From contig NZ_CP033070.1 in assembly GCF_003669035.1 (NCBI RefSeq), positions 3,596,001 through 3,660,000 on the forward strand: DNA of 64,000 nt, given 5' to 3'. Position numbers and translations under genes: made by a program. The notes beneath the pieces are model-generated. The model saw only the letters and a program-made list of their open reading frames with translations, had not been told where the DNA came from and made no database searches. Below are positions 7,513 to 16,830 of the stretch, piece after piece (within the stretch, counting starts at the first letter, position 1; each line of letters opens with the position of its first letter). The DNA is from Chryseobacterium sp. 3008163 (lineage in GTDB: Bacteria > Bacteroidota > Bacteroidia > Flavobacteriales > Weeksellaceae).

Positions 7513-8559
7513 TTGAAAAAAATAGCCTACATAGAAATCGATACCCACGCAGAAATTGCTCAGGATTTTATGGATTTACTGCATGATTCAAAAGCACTTT
7601 CTGTGGATTATTATTTTTCAGAGAAGATTCAAAATCAAATCAAAGAAAGTGACGAATGTGTTCATGTGTCAGATTCTTCGATGATTTTGGATCAGTTGTC
7701 GACGAAAAAATATGATTTGGTTATTATCGGAACGGTTCACCGTTATTTCAATACTTTTTTAGCGATTAGTCAGAAATATAACACTTCGGTTATTGTTCAT
7801 AATCTCAATTTTTCAAAAATTTCAAAGGCTAATTTACTTAAAAACGTTTTCAAAAATGATTTGATTTATCGTCTAAAATTATGGTGGAAAGAAGGTCTTT
7901 TTTACGCAAATAAAACTTACGGAAAAGCTCATCATCATTTGGTTCTCGATCAGGAATTGTCTTCTGATAAGCTTAATTTCCTGCCTCTTTTTTATACCAA
8001 ATCATTTGAAAAAATAAAAAGTGAAATTCTAACAATCGTTATTCCGGGTGGAGTTTCTCAGAAAAGAAGAGATTATCAGCGTGTTTTTGAAATAATTCAA
8101 AATTCTGAGATTAAAGAAAATATAACTTTTGTTTTTTTGGGAAAAGCTCAAGGTGAAGAGTTGAGAAAATTAGAAAACTTGTCAAAGATTATTCCTGAAA
8201 ATATTAAAATAAAATATTTTCCACAAAGGGTTTCTTCTGAAATCTTCGATCAATGGATGAAAAAAGCAGATGTTCTCTGGTGTCCGATTCAGGAGGAAAC
8301 GGAATTTTTCAGCAATAAAGAGATTTACGGAAAGACAAAGATGACCGGGAATTTAGGCGATGCCATCAAATATGGGAAGTTCGCTGTTTTTCCTGCTAAC
8401 TATTCTTCAAAACTTGAGTTTATCATTCCTGAAGAAGAAAATGTGATTGAGCAATTTCAAAAACTAAAAAATTCAACATTTGATTTTCAGAAAGCTTTTA
8501 GCCGTGAAAAAATTCAAAAAGATGTGGAAGAGCTTCTGAATCAATTGATTTCTATTTAA
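7513..8559 (+). CDS. Putative GT-B glycosyltransferase of the glycan cluster
   Basis: The protein has 348 residues from the TTG at 7513 (MKKIAYIEIDTHAEIA). An ATG at 7444 is in frame but would translate an intergenic repeat, so TTG is preferred. Two Rossmann-like halves are apparent: KKIAYIEID and YDLVIIGTVH in the first, LTIVIPGGVSQKRRDY, VFLGKAQGEEL and ADVLWCPIQEE in the second. This pattern resembles glycosyltransferases of capsule and LPS loci, although no donor motif is decisive. It follows a GT2 gene and its stop overlaps by 8 bp the convergent flippase gene. Confidence 0.65.
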   Translation: MKKIAYIEIDTHAEIAQDFMDLLHDSKALSVDYYFSEKIQNQIKESDECVHVSDSSMILDQLSTKKYDLVIIGTVHRYFNTFLAISQKYNTSVIVHNLNFSKISKANLLKNVFKNDLIYRLKLWWKEGLFYANKTYGKAHHHLVLDQELSSDKLNFLPLFYTKSFEKIKSEILTIVIPGGVSQKRRDYQRVFEIIQNSEIKENITFVFLGKAQGEELRKLENLSKIIPENIKIKYFPQRVSSEIFDQWMKKADVLWCPIQEETEFFSNKEIYGKTKMTGNLGDAIKYGKFAVFPANYSSKLEFIIPEEENVIEQFQKLKNSTFDFQKAFSREKIQKDVEELLNQLISI

Positions 8560-10027
8560 ATTTCAAGACACTTTTAATGAATTTCATATTCAGATAATCC
8601 TCGATTGGGAAGATTTTGGTGAAATGATTTCCAATAAAAATCAGAATTAAAACGACCGCAGGTTTATAAACAAGATTGATGAAATTATTGTCAAAAACAG
8701 GCAATACAATCGCTACCGTAATCGCCAGAGTACAGATAATCGATACGAAAATCATCTCAATCGAGAAAGGTGAGACTTTAAACATAAAATAATTGAATAC
8801 GACTTTTATCACATTGTAAATGGTAACAGAAATTGCAGTAGACAAAGCAATTCCAATCAGAGAAAGGTCGGTATGGTTGATGAAATACCAGTTTAAACTT
8901 ATCGTTAAACCCGCCAATAAAAGCATCACGATAATATTGAATTTGTAATATTTTGAAAGCGAGATAATATTACCGTTGAAACCGGTTGCTAAATCCATTA
9001 AAACTGCCGATCCCCAAATCCAGATAACGGGTTCGTACATTCTCAGTAAGTCTCCTTTTCTAGGCATAAAATGCGTCAGATAAGGAAATCCAACCATAAT
9101 GCAGCCAAACAAAACAGCTCCCAAAAAGTAGATGGTTAATGAAGTTTTTTTGTGAAATCTGTCGAGCTCTTCCATATCTCCATCGGCCAAATTTTTTCTG
9201 ATAATTGGCGCAGAAATATTAAACAATCCTAATTGCGGAATGGATATCAAAGAAATAAGTGCCAGTAAAATACTGTAAACAGCAATCTCTTCTTCCCCGA
9301 TAAACTCCCCGATCATGTAGTTATTGATTGCCATATGATTTCCGAAAGTTCCTAAAAATCCAAAAAAACTGTAGGCAGCAAACTCTTTGTAAAAATGATC
9401 TTTTTTAAAATAATCTCTGCTGAAATCAAGCTTTACTTTTTCAAGCTTATTAGTGTAGTAAATATATCCGGTGAGCATCAATGTAAACATTCCGAAGAAA
9501 AAAGCTAGCGCAATTTGTTCTGAAAACTGAAAATAAAAGAAGAGACAGAAAGATCCCAGATTCGCTAATTTTGGTAAAAGATTATCAAAAATATTCGAAA
9601 CTACTATTCTTTTATAATTGGAAATATATCGGTTAAAAACTGCGCAAAGTGAGAGAGTTAAGACAAGTGGAAGAATGTATTTCTTACTTTCCCAGATTTT
9701 CATTTTTGTAAATTCAGGAAATAAAAAAGGGATGAGGAGAAAAATAATCAGAAAAAGTAAAAAGTTGATACAGACTAATGCTAAAGAGAGAGAAAGCATG
9801 TTTTGATTTTTACCATCTTCTTGAGCTTTGCCAAAAAATTTCACATTAGAATAGGATATGCCTAAAACAACAAAAGGAACCAGCATTTCTGCTGCAGACA
9901 TGATGTATCTTAATGTTCCGTAGAAAAAGAGATTATTCGTAAAAATAAAAATGGAAAACATCCCGATCAGCGTCGCAATGTAACCAATCACAGAATACTT
10001 AAAGCCCTGTCTAGCAACTACACTCAT
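8552..10027 (-). CDS. Polysaccharide flippase (Wzx/MOP superfamily)
   Basis: This is a 491-residue membrane protein with 12-14 predicted hydrophobic helices, length and spacing typical of O-antigen/teichoic-acid export flippases. The N-terminal helix region (QGFKYSVIGYIATLIGMFS) matches the usual start of the family. It would move undecaprenyl- or polyprenyl-linked glycans across the inner membrane. It is downstream of, and 9 bp from, the FkbM methyltransferase gene, so the two form a minus-strand operon converging on the two glycosyltransferases. The substrate cannot be deduced. Confidence 0.85.
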   Translation of the reverse strand: MSVVARQGFKYSVIGYIATLIGMFSIFIFTNNLFFYGTLRYIMSAAEMLVPFVVLGISYSNVKFFGKAQEDGKNQNMLSLSLALVCINFLLFLIIFLLIPFLFPEFTKMKIWESKKYILPLVLTLSLCAVFNRYISNYKRIVVSNIFDNLLPKLANLGSFCLFFYFQFSEQIALAFFFGMFTLMLTGYIYYTNKLEKVKLDFSRDYFKKDHFYKEFAAYSFFGFLGTFGNHMAINNYMIGEFIGEEEIAVYSILLALISLISIPQLGLFNISAPIIRKNLADGDMEELDRFHKKTSLTIYFLGAVLFGCIMVGFPYLTHFMPRKGDLLRMYEPVIWIWGSAVLMDLATGFNGNIISLSKYYKFNIIVMLLLAGLTISLNWYFINHTDLSLIGIALSTAISVTIYNVIKVVFNYFMFKVSPFSIEMIFVSIICTLAITVAIVLPVFDNNFINLVYKPAVVLILIFIGNHFTKIFPIEDYLNMKFIKSVLKFK

Positions 10028-10036
10028 AATTTTTTT

Positions 10037-10831
10037 TTAATAGTTTTTTGGAATAAAAATTATATTGTTGATGTAGTCGGTCTTATTTTTTTCGTCAGTG
10101 GTATTTTTAATTAGGATTTCTTCGGTCAGTCTTTCGATTTGGAAATTTTTTCTGTTTAAATAATTGGCATCAAAACCCCAGCTTTCCACTTCTGAAATTT
10201 CGTTCCAGATGGGTTGGTCGTGGTGTCTTTGTTCCATCTCAACCATTAAAGTGGGTTTGAATTTTTTGATGATGTTTTTTCCGCCGTGCAGTGTTTTCAT
10301 TTCGTTTCCTTCAACATCAATTTTGATGAAATCGATTTTGTTGAAATTCTCAATCGCTGCCCAATCGTCTAGTTTAATTACTTTTACCTGTTCGGTATAG
10401 CTTTTTTCTTCGCCTTTTTCTTTGTAAGAAGTATTAAGAGTTCCTCTTGAAGCGACCATCTTTCCATTGATGATGGGAACTTTAAATTCAGCGGTCGTAT
10501 TTTCGTCAGAAAGTGCCAAAGGCAGAATATGCATCGCCGGAAATAACCTTTTCAGTCTCGAATTCAGCTTTTTGTTTGGTTCAAAGGCGTAAATATTGGA
10601 ATGCGAAAGTGTATTTTCTAACTGATAAAGAAACGTTCCCACGTTGGCGCCAATATCTAAAATGACTGCACTTTTAGGCAGAAATTCTTTAATCCAGACC
10701 AATTCGGGTTCTACATTACGCTTCGAAAAATTTTCTTTAGTTAATTGATGTAAACTTTTAAAATATCTCTGTTTGTAAAAACCTGGAGTGATGTACTGTA
10801 GTTTTTCTGCGAGTTGCTGATATAAAGACAT
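10037..10831 (-). CDS. FkbM family methyltransferase
   Basis: This 264-residue SAM-dependent O-methyltransferase has SAM motif I in VILDIGANVGTFLYQL near residue 55, an acidic YAFEPN strand near 80, and the family-typical FIKIDVEGNEMKTLHG block near 165, followed by PTLMVEMEQRHHD. FkbM proteins methylate hydroxyls of sugars or polyketides. Next to a flippase and glycosyltransferases, methylation of a surface glycan is the simplest role. It is first in the operon with a candidate promoter 27 bp upstream. Confidence 0.87.
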   Translation of the reverse strand: MSLYQQLAEKLQYITPGFYKQRYFKSLHQLTKENFSKRNVEPELVWIKEFLPKSAVILDIGANVGTFLYQLENTLSHSNIYAFEPNKKLNSRLKRLFPAMHILPLALSDENTTAEFKVPIINGKMVASRGTLNTSYKEKGEEKSYTEQVKVIKLDDWAAIENFNKIDFIKIDVEGNEMKTLHGGKNIIKKFKPTLMVEMEQRHHDQPIWNEISEVESWGFDANYLNRKNFQIERLTEEILIKNTTDEKNKTDYINNIIFIPKNY

Positions 10832-10857
10832 TGCTTTCTTTTTTTTATGACGACCGA

Positions 10858-10865
10858 CAAAGATA
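10858..10865 (-). promoter_or_regulatory. Candidate -7 box for the FkbM-flippase operon
   Basis: TATCTTTG on the minus strand is a full match to TAnnTTTG, 27 bp before the ATG. Confidence 0.6.
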
Positions 10866-10948
10866 GTGAAAAATGTTAAAACGATGTTAAAATATCACAA
10901 ATGTAAAGCCTTGTTTATGAGTTATTTATGTTGTTTGGAAGCTGTGGA

Positions 10949-11626
10949 TTACTCAGAAGCATTTGAAAAAGGCGCATTTAAAAAATCATTAAAAGGTTTT
11001 GCAGAATTCATAATATCAGTTAGTTTTTGTACAGCGTTTTTATCCATGGCATCTTTATTTGTCAGGTTATAAACTCCGATAAAACTTTTAAGTCTAAGAT
11101 ATTCCGCCATTGGATCTTCTTTTTCAAAACCTTGAGGAATTTTTTTCAACTCATGCTCACGGTCTAATTCACCATAGTATTTTTTGAAATCTTTGTGATC
11201 AATTGCTTTTAAAAATTCATCTTTAAAGACTGATATTTCTTTTCTGATTTCTTTTAAAACAGGTGCTTCAGGCAGGTAAATTCCGCTGGCAATAAATGAT
11301 TTTCCGGGTTGAATGTGAAGGTAGTGACCCGATTTTTCGTTGCTTTTTCCCATTCCGAGTGATGCACCGAAATAATTTTTGTAAGGCGTTTTATCTTTAG
11401 AAAAACGAATGTCTCTATAAATTCTGAGCAATGATTTTTTAGCATTGAGTTTCGCTACTTTTTCATCAGATTTTCCGACTTCCTGAATAAGTTGTTCTAC
11501 AAAATTTTCAAATTCTTCCTGAGCCTCAGTGAAAAGATTTTTATTGTCGTTAAACCACTCTCGATTGTTGTTTTCATCGAGCTGTTTCAGATAATCAAAT
11601 ATTTTTTTTGAAAGTGTAGCCGTCAT
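10949..11626 (-). CDS. DUF2461 (TIGR02453) family protein
   Basis: The protein has 225 residues from MTATLSKKIFDYL; an upstream ATG adds seven unlikely residues. DUF2461 hallmarks are present: NREWFNDNKNLF near residue 25, LRIYRDIRFSKDKTPYKNYF near 75, and GHYLHIQPGKSFIASGIY near 107. The family is widespread but its biochemical role is not established. It is monocistronic, between the FkbM operon and the divergent DEAD-box helicase. Confidence 0.85.
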   Translation of the reverse strand: MTATLSKKIFDYLKQLDENNNREWFNDNKNLFTEAQEEFENFVEQLIQEVGKSDEKVAKLNAKKSLLRIYRDIRFSKDKTPYKNYFGASLGMGKSNEKSGHYLHIQPGKSFIASGIYLPEAPVLKEIRKEISVFKDEFLKAIDHKDFKKYYGELDREHELKKIPQGFEKEDPMAEYLRLKSFIGVYNLTNKDAMDKNAVQKLTDIMNSAKPFNDFLNAPFSNASE

Positions 11627-11877
11627 TTTCTTTATTATTTTAATCAAAATTAAAGAAATCTAATCAGACTTGCAGTTTTTATCTTTCATTTAAATAATTC
11701 ATAAGTATTAATGAAAAATTCAAATAAATCGATAAAATAAAAGGAATTTGAGGGTTTTTTAAATTTAAAATAAAATTTTTGTCCTTTTTTTGCATAAATT
11801 CGAAAATACTTAGAGTTTTCTAAATTAAAATTATCAATTCGTTAATATTATATAAAGCATAATCCAATAATTAGTTG

Positions 11878-11885
11878 TATCTTTG
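11878..11885 (+). promoter_or_regulatory. Candidate -7 box for the DEAD-box helicase gene
   Basis: TATCTTTG, followed by GC, lies 21 bp before the ATG, implying a very short leader. Confidence 0.6.
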
Positions 11886-11905
11886 CAAAAATTTTATATT
11901 AATTA

Positions 11906-13630
11906 ATGAATTTATTTACGGAGACCAATTTAAGTCCTGATATCCTTAAGGCCATTGGCGAACTGGGTTACGAAAGCCCGACAGAAATCCAAAAACAGAC
12001 TATCCCTTTTATTCAATCAGATATTCGCGATCTAATCGCACTTGCGCAGACAGGGACAGGCAAAACAGCAGCGTTTTCGCTTCCGATTTTGGACATGATT
12101 GACGATACGAGTCGCAAAATCCAATTTTTGGTGCTTTGCCCGACACGAGAACTATGTCTACAGATTTCAAAAGACATTAACAACTATTCGAAGTACATGA
12201 AAAACATCAAAACTACAGCAGTTTATGGTGGAAGCAGTATTACGGATCAAATGCGTTCTTTGAGAGATAAGCCACAAGTGATTGTGGGTACTCCGGGAAG
12301 GGTGATCGACTTGATCAACAGAAAAGCTCTTGACTTCTCTGAAATCCACTGGTTGGTTTTGGATGAAGCAGATGAGATGTTATCTATGGGTTTCAAAGAC
12401 GAATTGGAAACAATTTTGAGAGAAACTCCTGAAACAAAACAAACTTTCTTGTTCTCGGCAACGATGAGCAAAGAGGTTGAAAGAATTTCTAAAAGTTACC
12501 TTACAACTCCGCACCGTATTTCTGTGGGTTCTATTAACGAAGTTAAAAAGAACATCAAGCATGAATTCTATGTGGTAGGTTACCGTAACAAAAAAGAAGC
12601 TCTAAAAAGACTAATTGATGCAAACCCGAACCAGTATTCTATTATTTTCTGTAGAACAAGAATGGAAACTCAGGAGGTTGCAGACTTTTTAATGCAAAAC
12701 GGTTATGCAGCTGATGCTCTTCATGGTGATCTTTCTCAAGCGCAGAGAGATACGGTAATGAAGAAATTCAGATTGAAAAACATCGATATCTTGGTGGCGA
12801 CTGACGTTGCAGCAAGAGGTTTGGATGTTGATTCATTGACGCACGTTATTCACTTCTCTTTACCGGATGATCCTGAAGTTTTTGTACACAGAAGCGGAAG
12901 AACAGGTAGAGCAGGAAAAGACGGTATTTCTATGTCATTGATCAAGCCTGAAGAAAGCAGAAAGCTGAAGCAGATAAAATCTACGACGAAAATTGATATC
13001 GTTGAGAAGAAAATTCCTACTGGTGACGAAGTAATTTCGGCTCAGGTAAAAGGAGTTTTTGAAAAACTAATGACAGAGCACGAAACTATCTTTGAATTTG
13101 ATCAAAGTCTTGTTCCTGATTTAAGTAATTTCACTAAAGAAGAATTGGTTGTTCAGTTGCTACAGTTCCAGTTGAAAGACTTTGCTTTGTACTATAAGGA
13201 CAAGCAGGATCTTGTGGATCAGAAGTTCAACAACAGAGATGATGACCGAGGTGGAAGAGACAGAGACAGCAGAGGTGGAAGAGACCGTGACAGAGGAAGA
13301 GATCGTGATAGAGGAGATCGCAACGAACGTAGCGACAGAGGTGAAAGAAGAGGAGATCGTGGTGGTAAGCCAAGACAGAGAGACGAAAATATGACTAGAT
13401 TTTTCTTCAACCTTGGTAAAAAAGACCAGTTGAAAAAACTAGATGTATTGGAAATCATCAACAAAGCTACATCAAGCAAAGGAAGCAAAAGAGCTGAGAT
13501 TGGAAATATCGAAATTCTTGAGAAATTCTCTTTCTTTGAAGTTGAAAAATCTTTTAGCAATGAGCTTATAGGAAATCTTCAATCTATGAAGTTTAAAGGT
13601 AAAGACATGAGAGCTGAAGAGGCGAACTGA
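11906..13630 (+). CDS. deaD: DEAD-box RNA helicase with RD/RG-rich linker and DbpA-type RNA-binding domain
   Basis: This is an ATP-dependent RNA helicase of the DeaD/CsdA type, for ribosome assembly and structured-RNA remodelling. It has 574 residues. RecA1 carries [11 protein letters not shown] (motif I), PTRELCLQI (Ia), DEADEML (II) and SATMS (III). RecA2 carries HGDLSQAQRD, ATDVAARGLD and HRSGRTGRAG (VI). Residues about 440-490 are a low-complexity run of Arg, Asp and Gly. The tail from about 495 (RFFFNLGKKDQL...) resembles the DbpA C-terminal RNA-binding fold. It has its own promoter and a strong terminator. The gene symbol is by family resemblance. Confidence 0.93.
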   Translation: MNLFTETNLSPDILKAIGELGYESPTEIQKQTIPFIQSDIRDLIALAQTGTGKTAAFSLPILDMIDDTSRKIQFLVLCPTRELCLQISKDINNYSKYMKNIKTTAVYGGSSITDQMRSLRDKPQVIVGTPGRVIDLINRKALDFSEIHWLVLDEADEMLSMGFKDELETILRETPETKQTFLFSATMSKEVERISKSYLTTPHRISVGSINEVKKNIKHEFYVVGYRNKKEALKRLIDANPNQYSIIFCRTRMETQEVADFLMQNGYAADALHGDLSQAQRDTVMKKFRLKNIDILVATDVAARGLDVDSLTHVIHFSLPDDPEVFVHRSGRTGRAGKDGISMSLIKPEESRKLKQIKSTTKIDIVEKKIPTGDEVISAQVKGVFEKLMTEHETIFEFDQSLVPDLSNFTKEELVVQLLQFQLKDFALYYKDKQDLVDQKFNNRDDDRGGRDRDSRGGRDRDRGRDRDRGDRNERSDRGERRGDRGGKPRQRDENMTRFFFNLGKKDQLKKLDVLEIINKATSSKGSKRAEIGNIEILEKFSFFEVEKSFSNELIGNLQSMKFKGKDMRAEEAN

Positions 13631-13651
13631 TCTTAAACCTAAAATATATTT

Positions 13652-13679
13652 TGAGCCGGCAATTTTGTCGGCTTTTTTT
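13652..13679 (+). terminator. Rho-independent terminator of the DEAD-box helicase gene
   Basis: A GAGCCGGCAA...TTGTCGGCTT stem is followed by seven T residues, 20 bp after the stop codon. Confidence 0.8.
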
Positions 13680-13875
13680 GTTTTTTTTAATTAAAAATAT
13701 TGCAGTATTTAAACCTAAATCACTGATTATAATAGAGATATGCAAGTGTTTTTCTTGTTGGTTTTTGATGTGAACAAATATTAACCCAATATTAACAAAA
13801 ATTAATGCTGGATGCTTTTTGTTAAGGTGCTTTTTTAGGAAATTTGCACACGAATAAATTAAATACAATTTACAA

Positions 13876-14514
13876 ATGGCAATTGGTAATATTTTCCACG
13901 CATTTCAGCCAAAAGACAAAATCTTCTTTGTGCTTTTCGAAAAAGTAACAGAAAATTTAGTTGCAATGTCTAATGATTTCAACAACGGAGTAAAGGATTT
14001 CGATCTTAATGACGATGCAATGTTGAAACTGATGAGCGACTACGAGCACAAAAATGACGAACTTACTCACGAGATCTTTATTGAATTGGGAAAAAACTTC
14101 ATCACACCTTTCGACCGTGAAGATATTCACACTTTGGCAACAGGTTTAGATGATATTGCAGATTATATCTACGCTTCTACAAAATATATTTTCTTGTACA
14201 AGTCTCCGATGATGAAGGCTTATGCAGACTTCTCACTATTGATTCACAAGGCTTGTCTTGAAATTCAGAATGCGATGAAAAACCTGAAAGGTTTTAAGAA
14301 CATGGAGCAAGTAAAAGAAGCTTGTATCAAAGTAAATTCTATCGAGAACATTGCTGATGATCTTCTTTCAAACTCTATGGTAGAGCTTTTCGAGACGAAT
14401 GATGCCATCAATATCATCAAAATATCATCAGTTCTTAATTATCTTGAGATCGTAACCGACAAAGCAGAAGATGTTGCCAATACGATTGAGAACATCATGA
14501 TTAAATACGCTTAA
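13876..14514 (+). CDS. DUF47 (PhoU-like) phosphate transport accessory protein
   Basis: This 212-residue, almost all-helical protein belongs to the DUF47/PhoU-like family. The TGLDDIADYIYASTKYIFLY stretch near residue 95 and the acidic helices DFDLNDDAMLKLMSDYEHKND and ENIADDLL look like the family's metal-coordinating helices. DUF47 genes usually sit directly upstream of pit genes and are thought to modulate the transporter. Here the pit gene starts 22 bp downstream, so they form an operon. Confidence 0.88.
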   Translation: MAIGNIFHAFQPKDKIFFVLFEKVTENLVAMSNDFNNGVKDFDLNDDAMLKLMSDYEHKNDELTHEIFIELGKNFITPFDREDIHTLATGLDDIADYIYASTKYIFLYKSPMMKAYADFSLLIHKACLEIQNAMKNLKGFKNMEQVKEACIKVNSIENIADDLLSNSMVELFETNDAINIIKISSVLNYLEIVTDKAEDVANTIENIMIKYA

Positions 14515-14536
14515 AAAAAACAATACATAACAAAAA

Positions 14537-15679
14537 ATGGATTTTCCTATTTTACTTACGGTTATTATTGCTTTGGCTTTAATCTTCGATTATATTAATG
14601 GTTTTCATGACGCTGCCAACTCTATTGCGACAATTGTTTCAACAAAAGTTTTAACTCCGTTTCAGGCGGTACTTTGGGCAGCAGTTTGGAATTTTGCAGC
14701 TTTCTTTATCGCAGCTTACATCATTGGTGAGTTTAAAATCGGTAACACGATTGCAAAAACCGTCAATGAGAACTTTATTACTTTAGAAGTTATCTTTTCA
14801 GGATTGATTGCTGCTATCGCATGGAATCTTTTGACCTGGTGGTTTGGGATTCCTTCTTCATCATCTCACACTTTGATTGGTGGTTTCTTGGGAGCAGCAT
14901 TGATGCACGCTTTCTTGATGGATTACCGTGAAGTTGTAGCTGCCACTCCAGATTTGGGAATATTTGATACTTTAAAACAGACAATTACTAAAGTAGCAAG
15001 TCAGGATGTTGTGAAATTCAGTAAAGTAATTCCAATTTTCCTGTTTATTTTCCTTGCTCCGGTCATCGGGATGATTATTTCAATTATCATTACCTTAATT
15101 ATTGTACATCTTTATAAAAAATCAAATCCCCATAAAGCTGATAAATCTTTCAAGAGATTACAGTTGGTTTCTTCGGCTTTGTTTAGTTTAGGACATGGTC
15201 TTAATGATGCTCAGAAAGTAATGGGAATCATCGGGGCAGCATTGATCTACTACCACGTAAATATGCTTCAGGATCCTATTTATTTAAATATTGAATCTGC
15301 TGAACGTTTTAATTATTTTGCAGAACATTACATGTGGGTTCCTTTAGTTTCGTTTGTTGCGATCGCTTTGGGTACAATGAGTGGAGGTTGGAAGATCATT
15401 AAAACAATGGGTACTAAAATTACGAAAGTAACGCCATTAGAAGGTGTAAGTGCTGAAACTGCTGGTGCAATCACGCTTTTCATTACTGATCACTTTGGAA
15501 TTCCGGTTTCTACAACGCATACGATTACCGGTTCGATCATCGGGGTTGGATTAACCAAAAGGGTTTCTGCAGTACGTTGGGGAATTACAGTAAGCTTGCT
15601 TTGGGCTTGGGTTTTAACCATTCCAATCTCAGCAATTGTTGCTGCGCTTACTTATCTTGCGGTAACGTATTTGACTTAA
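14537..15679 (+). CDS. pit: PiT family inorganic phosphate transporter
   Basis: This 380-residue inner-membrane symporter takes up phosphate (usually as metal phosphate with protons or sodium). The two signature repeats of the PiT family are visible: YINGFHDAANSIATIVSTK near residue 18 and the second-half GHGLNDAQKVMG near 222. The paired substrate motifs GIPSSSSHTLIGG (near 113) and GIPVSTTHTITGS (near 322) are also present. About ten hydrophobic segments are seen. It is the second gene of the DUF47-pit operon and is followed by a hairpin terminator. Confidence 0.93.
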   Translation: MDFPILLTVIIALALIFDYINGFHDAANSIATIVSTKVLTPFQAVLWAAVWNFAAFFIAAYIIGEFKIGNTIAKTVNENFITLEVIFSGLIAAIAWNLLTWWFGIPSSSSHTLIGGFLGAALMHAFLMDYREVVAATPDLGIFDTLKQTITKVASQDVVKFSKVIPIFLFIFLAPVIGMIISIIITLIIVHLYKKSNPHKADKSFKRLQLVSSALFSLGHGLNDAQKVMGIIGAALIYYHVNMLQDPIYLNIESAERFNYFAEHYMWVPLVSFVAIALGTMSGGWKIIKTMGTKITKVTPLEGVSAETAGAITLFITDHFGIPVSTTHTITGSIIGVGLTKRVSAVRWGITVSLLWAWVLTIPISAIVAALTYLAVTYLT

Positions 15680-15702
15680 TTAAAGAAATAAATCATATCA
15701 CT

Positions 15703-15733
15703 AAACTTTGTCTTAACAGGCAAAGTTTTTTGT
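15703..15733 (+). terminator. Terminator after the phosphate transporter gene
   Basis: An AAACTTTG / CAAAGTTT stem with a 10-base loop is followed by TTTTTG, 24 bp after the stop. Confidence 0.7.
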
Positions 15734-15755
15734 TTTGAAACCCCTCAGAAAATCG

Positions 15756-15763
15756 TATTTTTG
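15756..15763 (+). promoter_or_regulatory. Candidate -7 box for the polyprenyl synthase gene
   Basis: TATTTTTG lies 18 bp before the ATG at 15782. It overlaps an in-frame TTG start at 15761, which argues for the downstream ATG. Confidence 0.6.
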
Positions 15764-15781
15764 TTCAAATTAAAATCTTTT

Positions 15782-16753
15782 ATGGAATTCTTAGACACCT
15801 ACCAACAGATTGTTGCTGACGCCATTAATAAATACACGTTCAAAGATAAACCCGCAGAATTGTATGAGCCGATGAATTATATCATCTCGCACGGTGGTAA
15901 GCGCCTTCGTCCGATTATGGTGTTGATGGCGTGCGATTTGTTCGGTGGTGATATGAAACAGGCAATAAAGCCCGCTTTGGCGATTGAGTTTTTCCATAAT
16001 TTTACCTTGATTCATGATGATATTATGGATGAAGCGCCTTTAAGAAGAAACAAGCCTACAATCCATACTTTACACGGGATCAACGTCGGAATTCTTTCAG
16101 GAGACGGATTGATGCTGAAAGCGTATAAATTCTTCGAAGATCTTGAACCTGAAATTTTCAAAGCGTGTATCAGAATTTTCACCCATACAGGCTTGCTTTT
16201 ATGCGAAGGTCAGCAATATGATATCAATTTTGAAACTCAGGAAAATGTGACTTTTGATGACTACATCAGAATGATTACTTATAAAACCGGAGTTTTAAGC
16301 GCATCTTCATTTGAGATCGGTGCATTGATTGCAAAGGCTCAGTTTAAAGATGCCAAGGCTATCTTCAACTTCGGAAAACACATCGGAATTGCCTTCCAGA
16401 TTATGGATGATTATTTGGATGTTTTCGGAGATCAGGCTCAGTTTGGGAAGAAACATGCAGGTGATATTTACGAAAATAAAAAGACCGTTCTTTACCTTTT
16501 AGCAAAAGAACACGGTACGGAAGAAGAGAAAAAAGAATTGGATTATTGGTACTCTAAAAAAACCGATAATATTGATAAAGTGTACGGTGTTGAAAAGATT
16601 TTCAGAAGAACAAAAGTTGACGAGAAAGCATTACGTCTGATCGAAAAACATAATGAAATCGGTCAAAGTTATCTTGCGAAAATCGACATTGCAGAAGACA
16701 AGAAAAAACCGTTTGCTGAGTTGGCAAACTACCTTTTGAGAAGAGAAAGCTAA
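15782..16753 (+). CDS. Polyprenyl synthetase (trans-isoprenyl diphosphate synthase)
   Basis: This 323-residue enzyme condenses isopentenyl diphosphate with allylic diphosphates. The first aspartate-rich motif DDIMDEAPLRR lies near residue 78 and the second, MDDYLDVFGD, near 207. GGKRLRPIM near residue 40 is the usual substrate-binding Lys/Arg block. The length fits short- to medium-chain synthases such as geranylgeranyl or farnesyl diphosphate synthase; chain length cannot be settled from sequence alone. The start at 15782 is chosen because the alternative lies inside the promoter. Confidence 0.9.
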   Translation: MEFLDTYQQIVADAINKYTFKDKPAELYEPMNYIISHGGKRLRPIMVLMACDLFGGDMKQAIKPALAIEFFHNFTLIHDDIMDEAPLRRNKPTIHTLHGINVGILSGDGLMLKAYKFFEDLEPEIFKACIRIFTHTGLLLCEGQQYDINFETQENVTFDDYIRMITYKTGVLSASSFEIGALIAKAQFKDAKAIFNFGKHIGIAFQIMDDYLDVFGDQAQFGKKHAGDIYENKKTVLYLLAKEHGTEEEKKELDYWYSKKTDNIDKVYGVEKIFRRTKVDEKALRLIEKHNEIGQSYLAKIDIAEDKKKPFAELANYLLRRES

Positions 16754-16756
16754 ATT

Positions 16757-16818
16757 TCAGGTTGAAGATAATAGGTTGTAGATAGCAGTTTACCTGCAAC
16801 CTAATATCTCCAATCTCT
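16757..16818. repeat. Near-palindromic intergenic repeat
   Basis: AGGTTGTAGATAGCAG and CTGCAACCTAATATC form an imperfect inverted repeat made of short repeated words. It belongs to the same style of element as those near 23.2 kb and in the rRNA spacer. Confidence 0.5.
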
Positions 16819-16830
16819 TACCTAATATAA

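Noticed and set aside
13219..13560. 113-codon frame antisense to the end of the DEAD-box helicase gene
   Set aside because: Its Leu/Ser/Pro/Arg composition mirrors the RD/RG repeat of the real gene.
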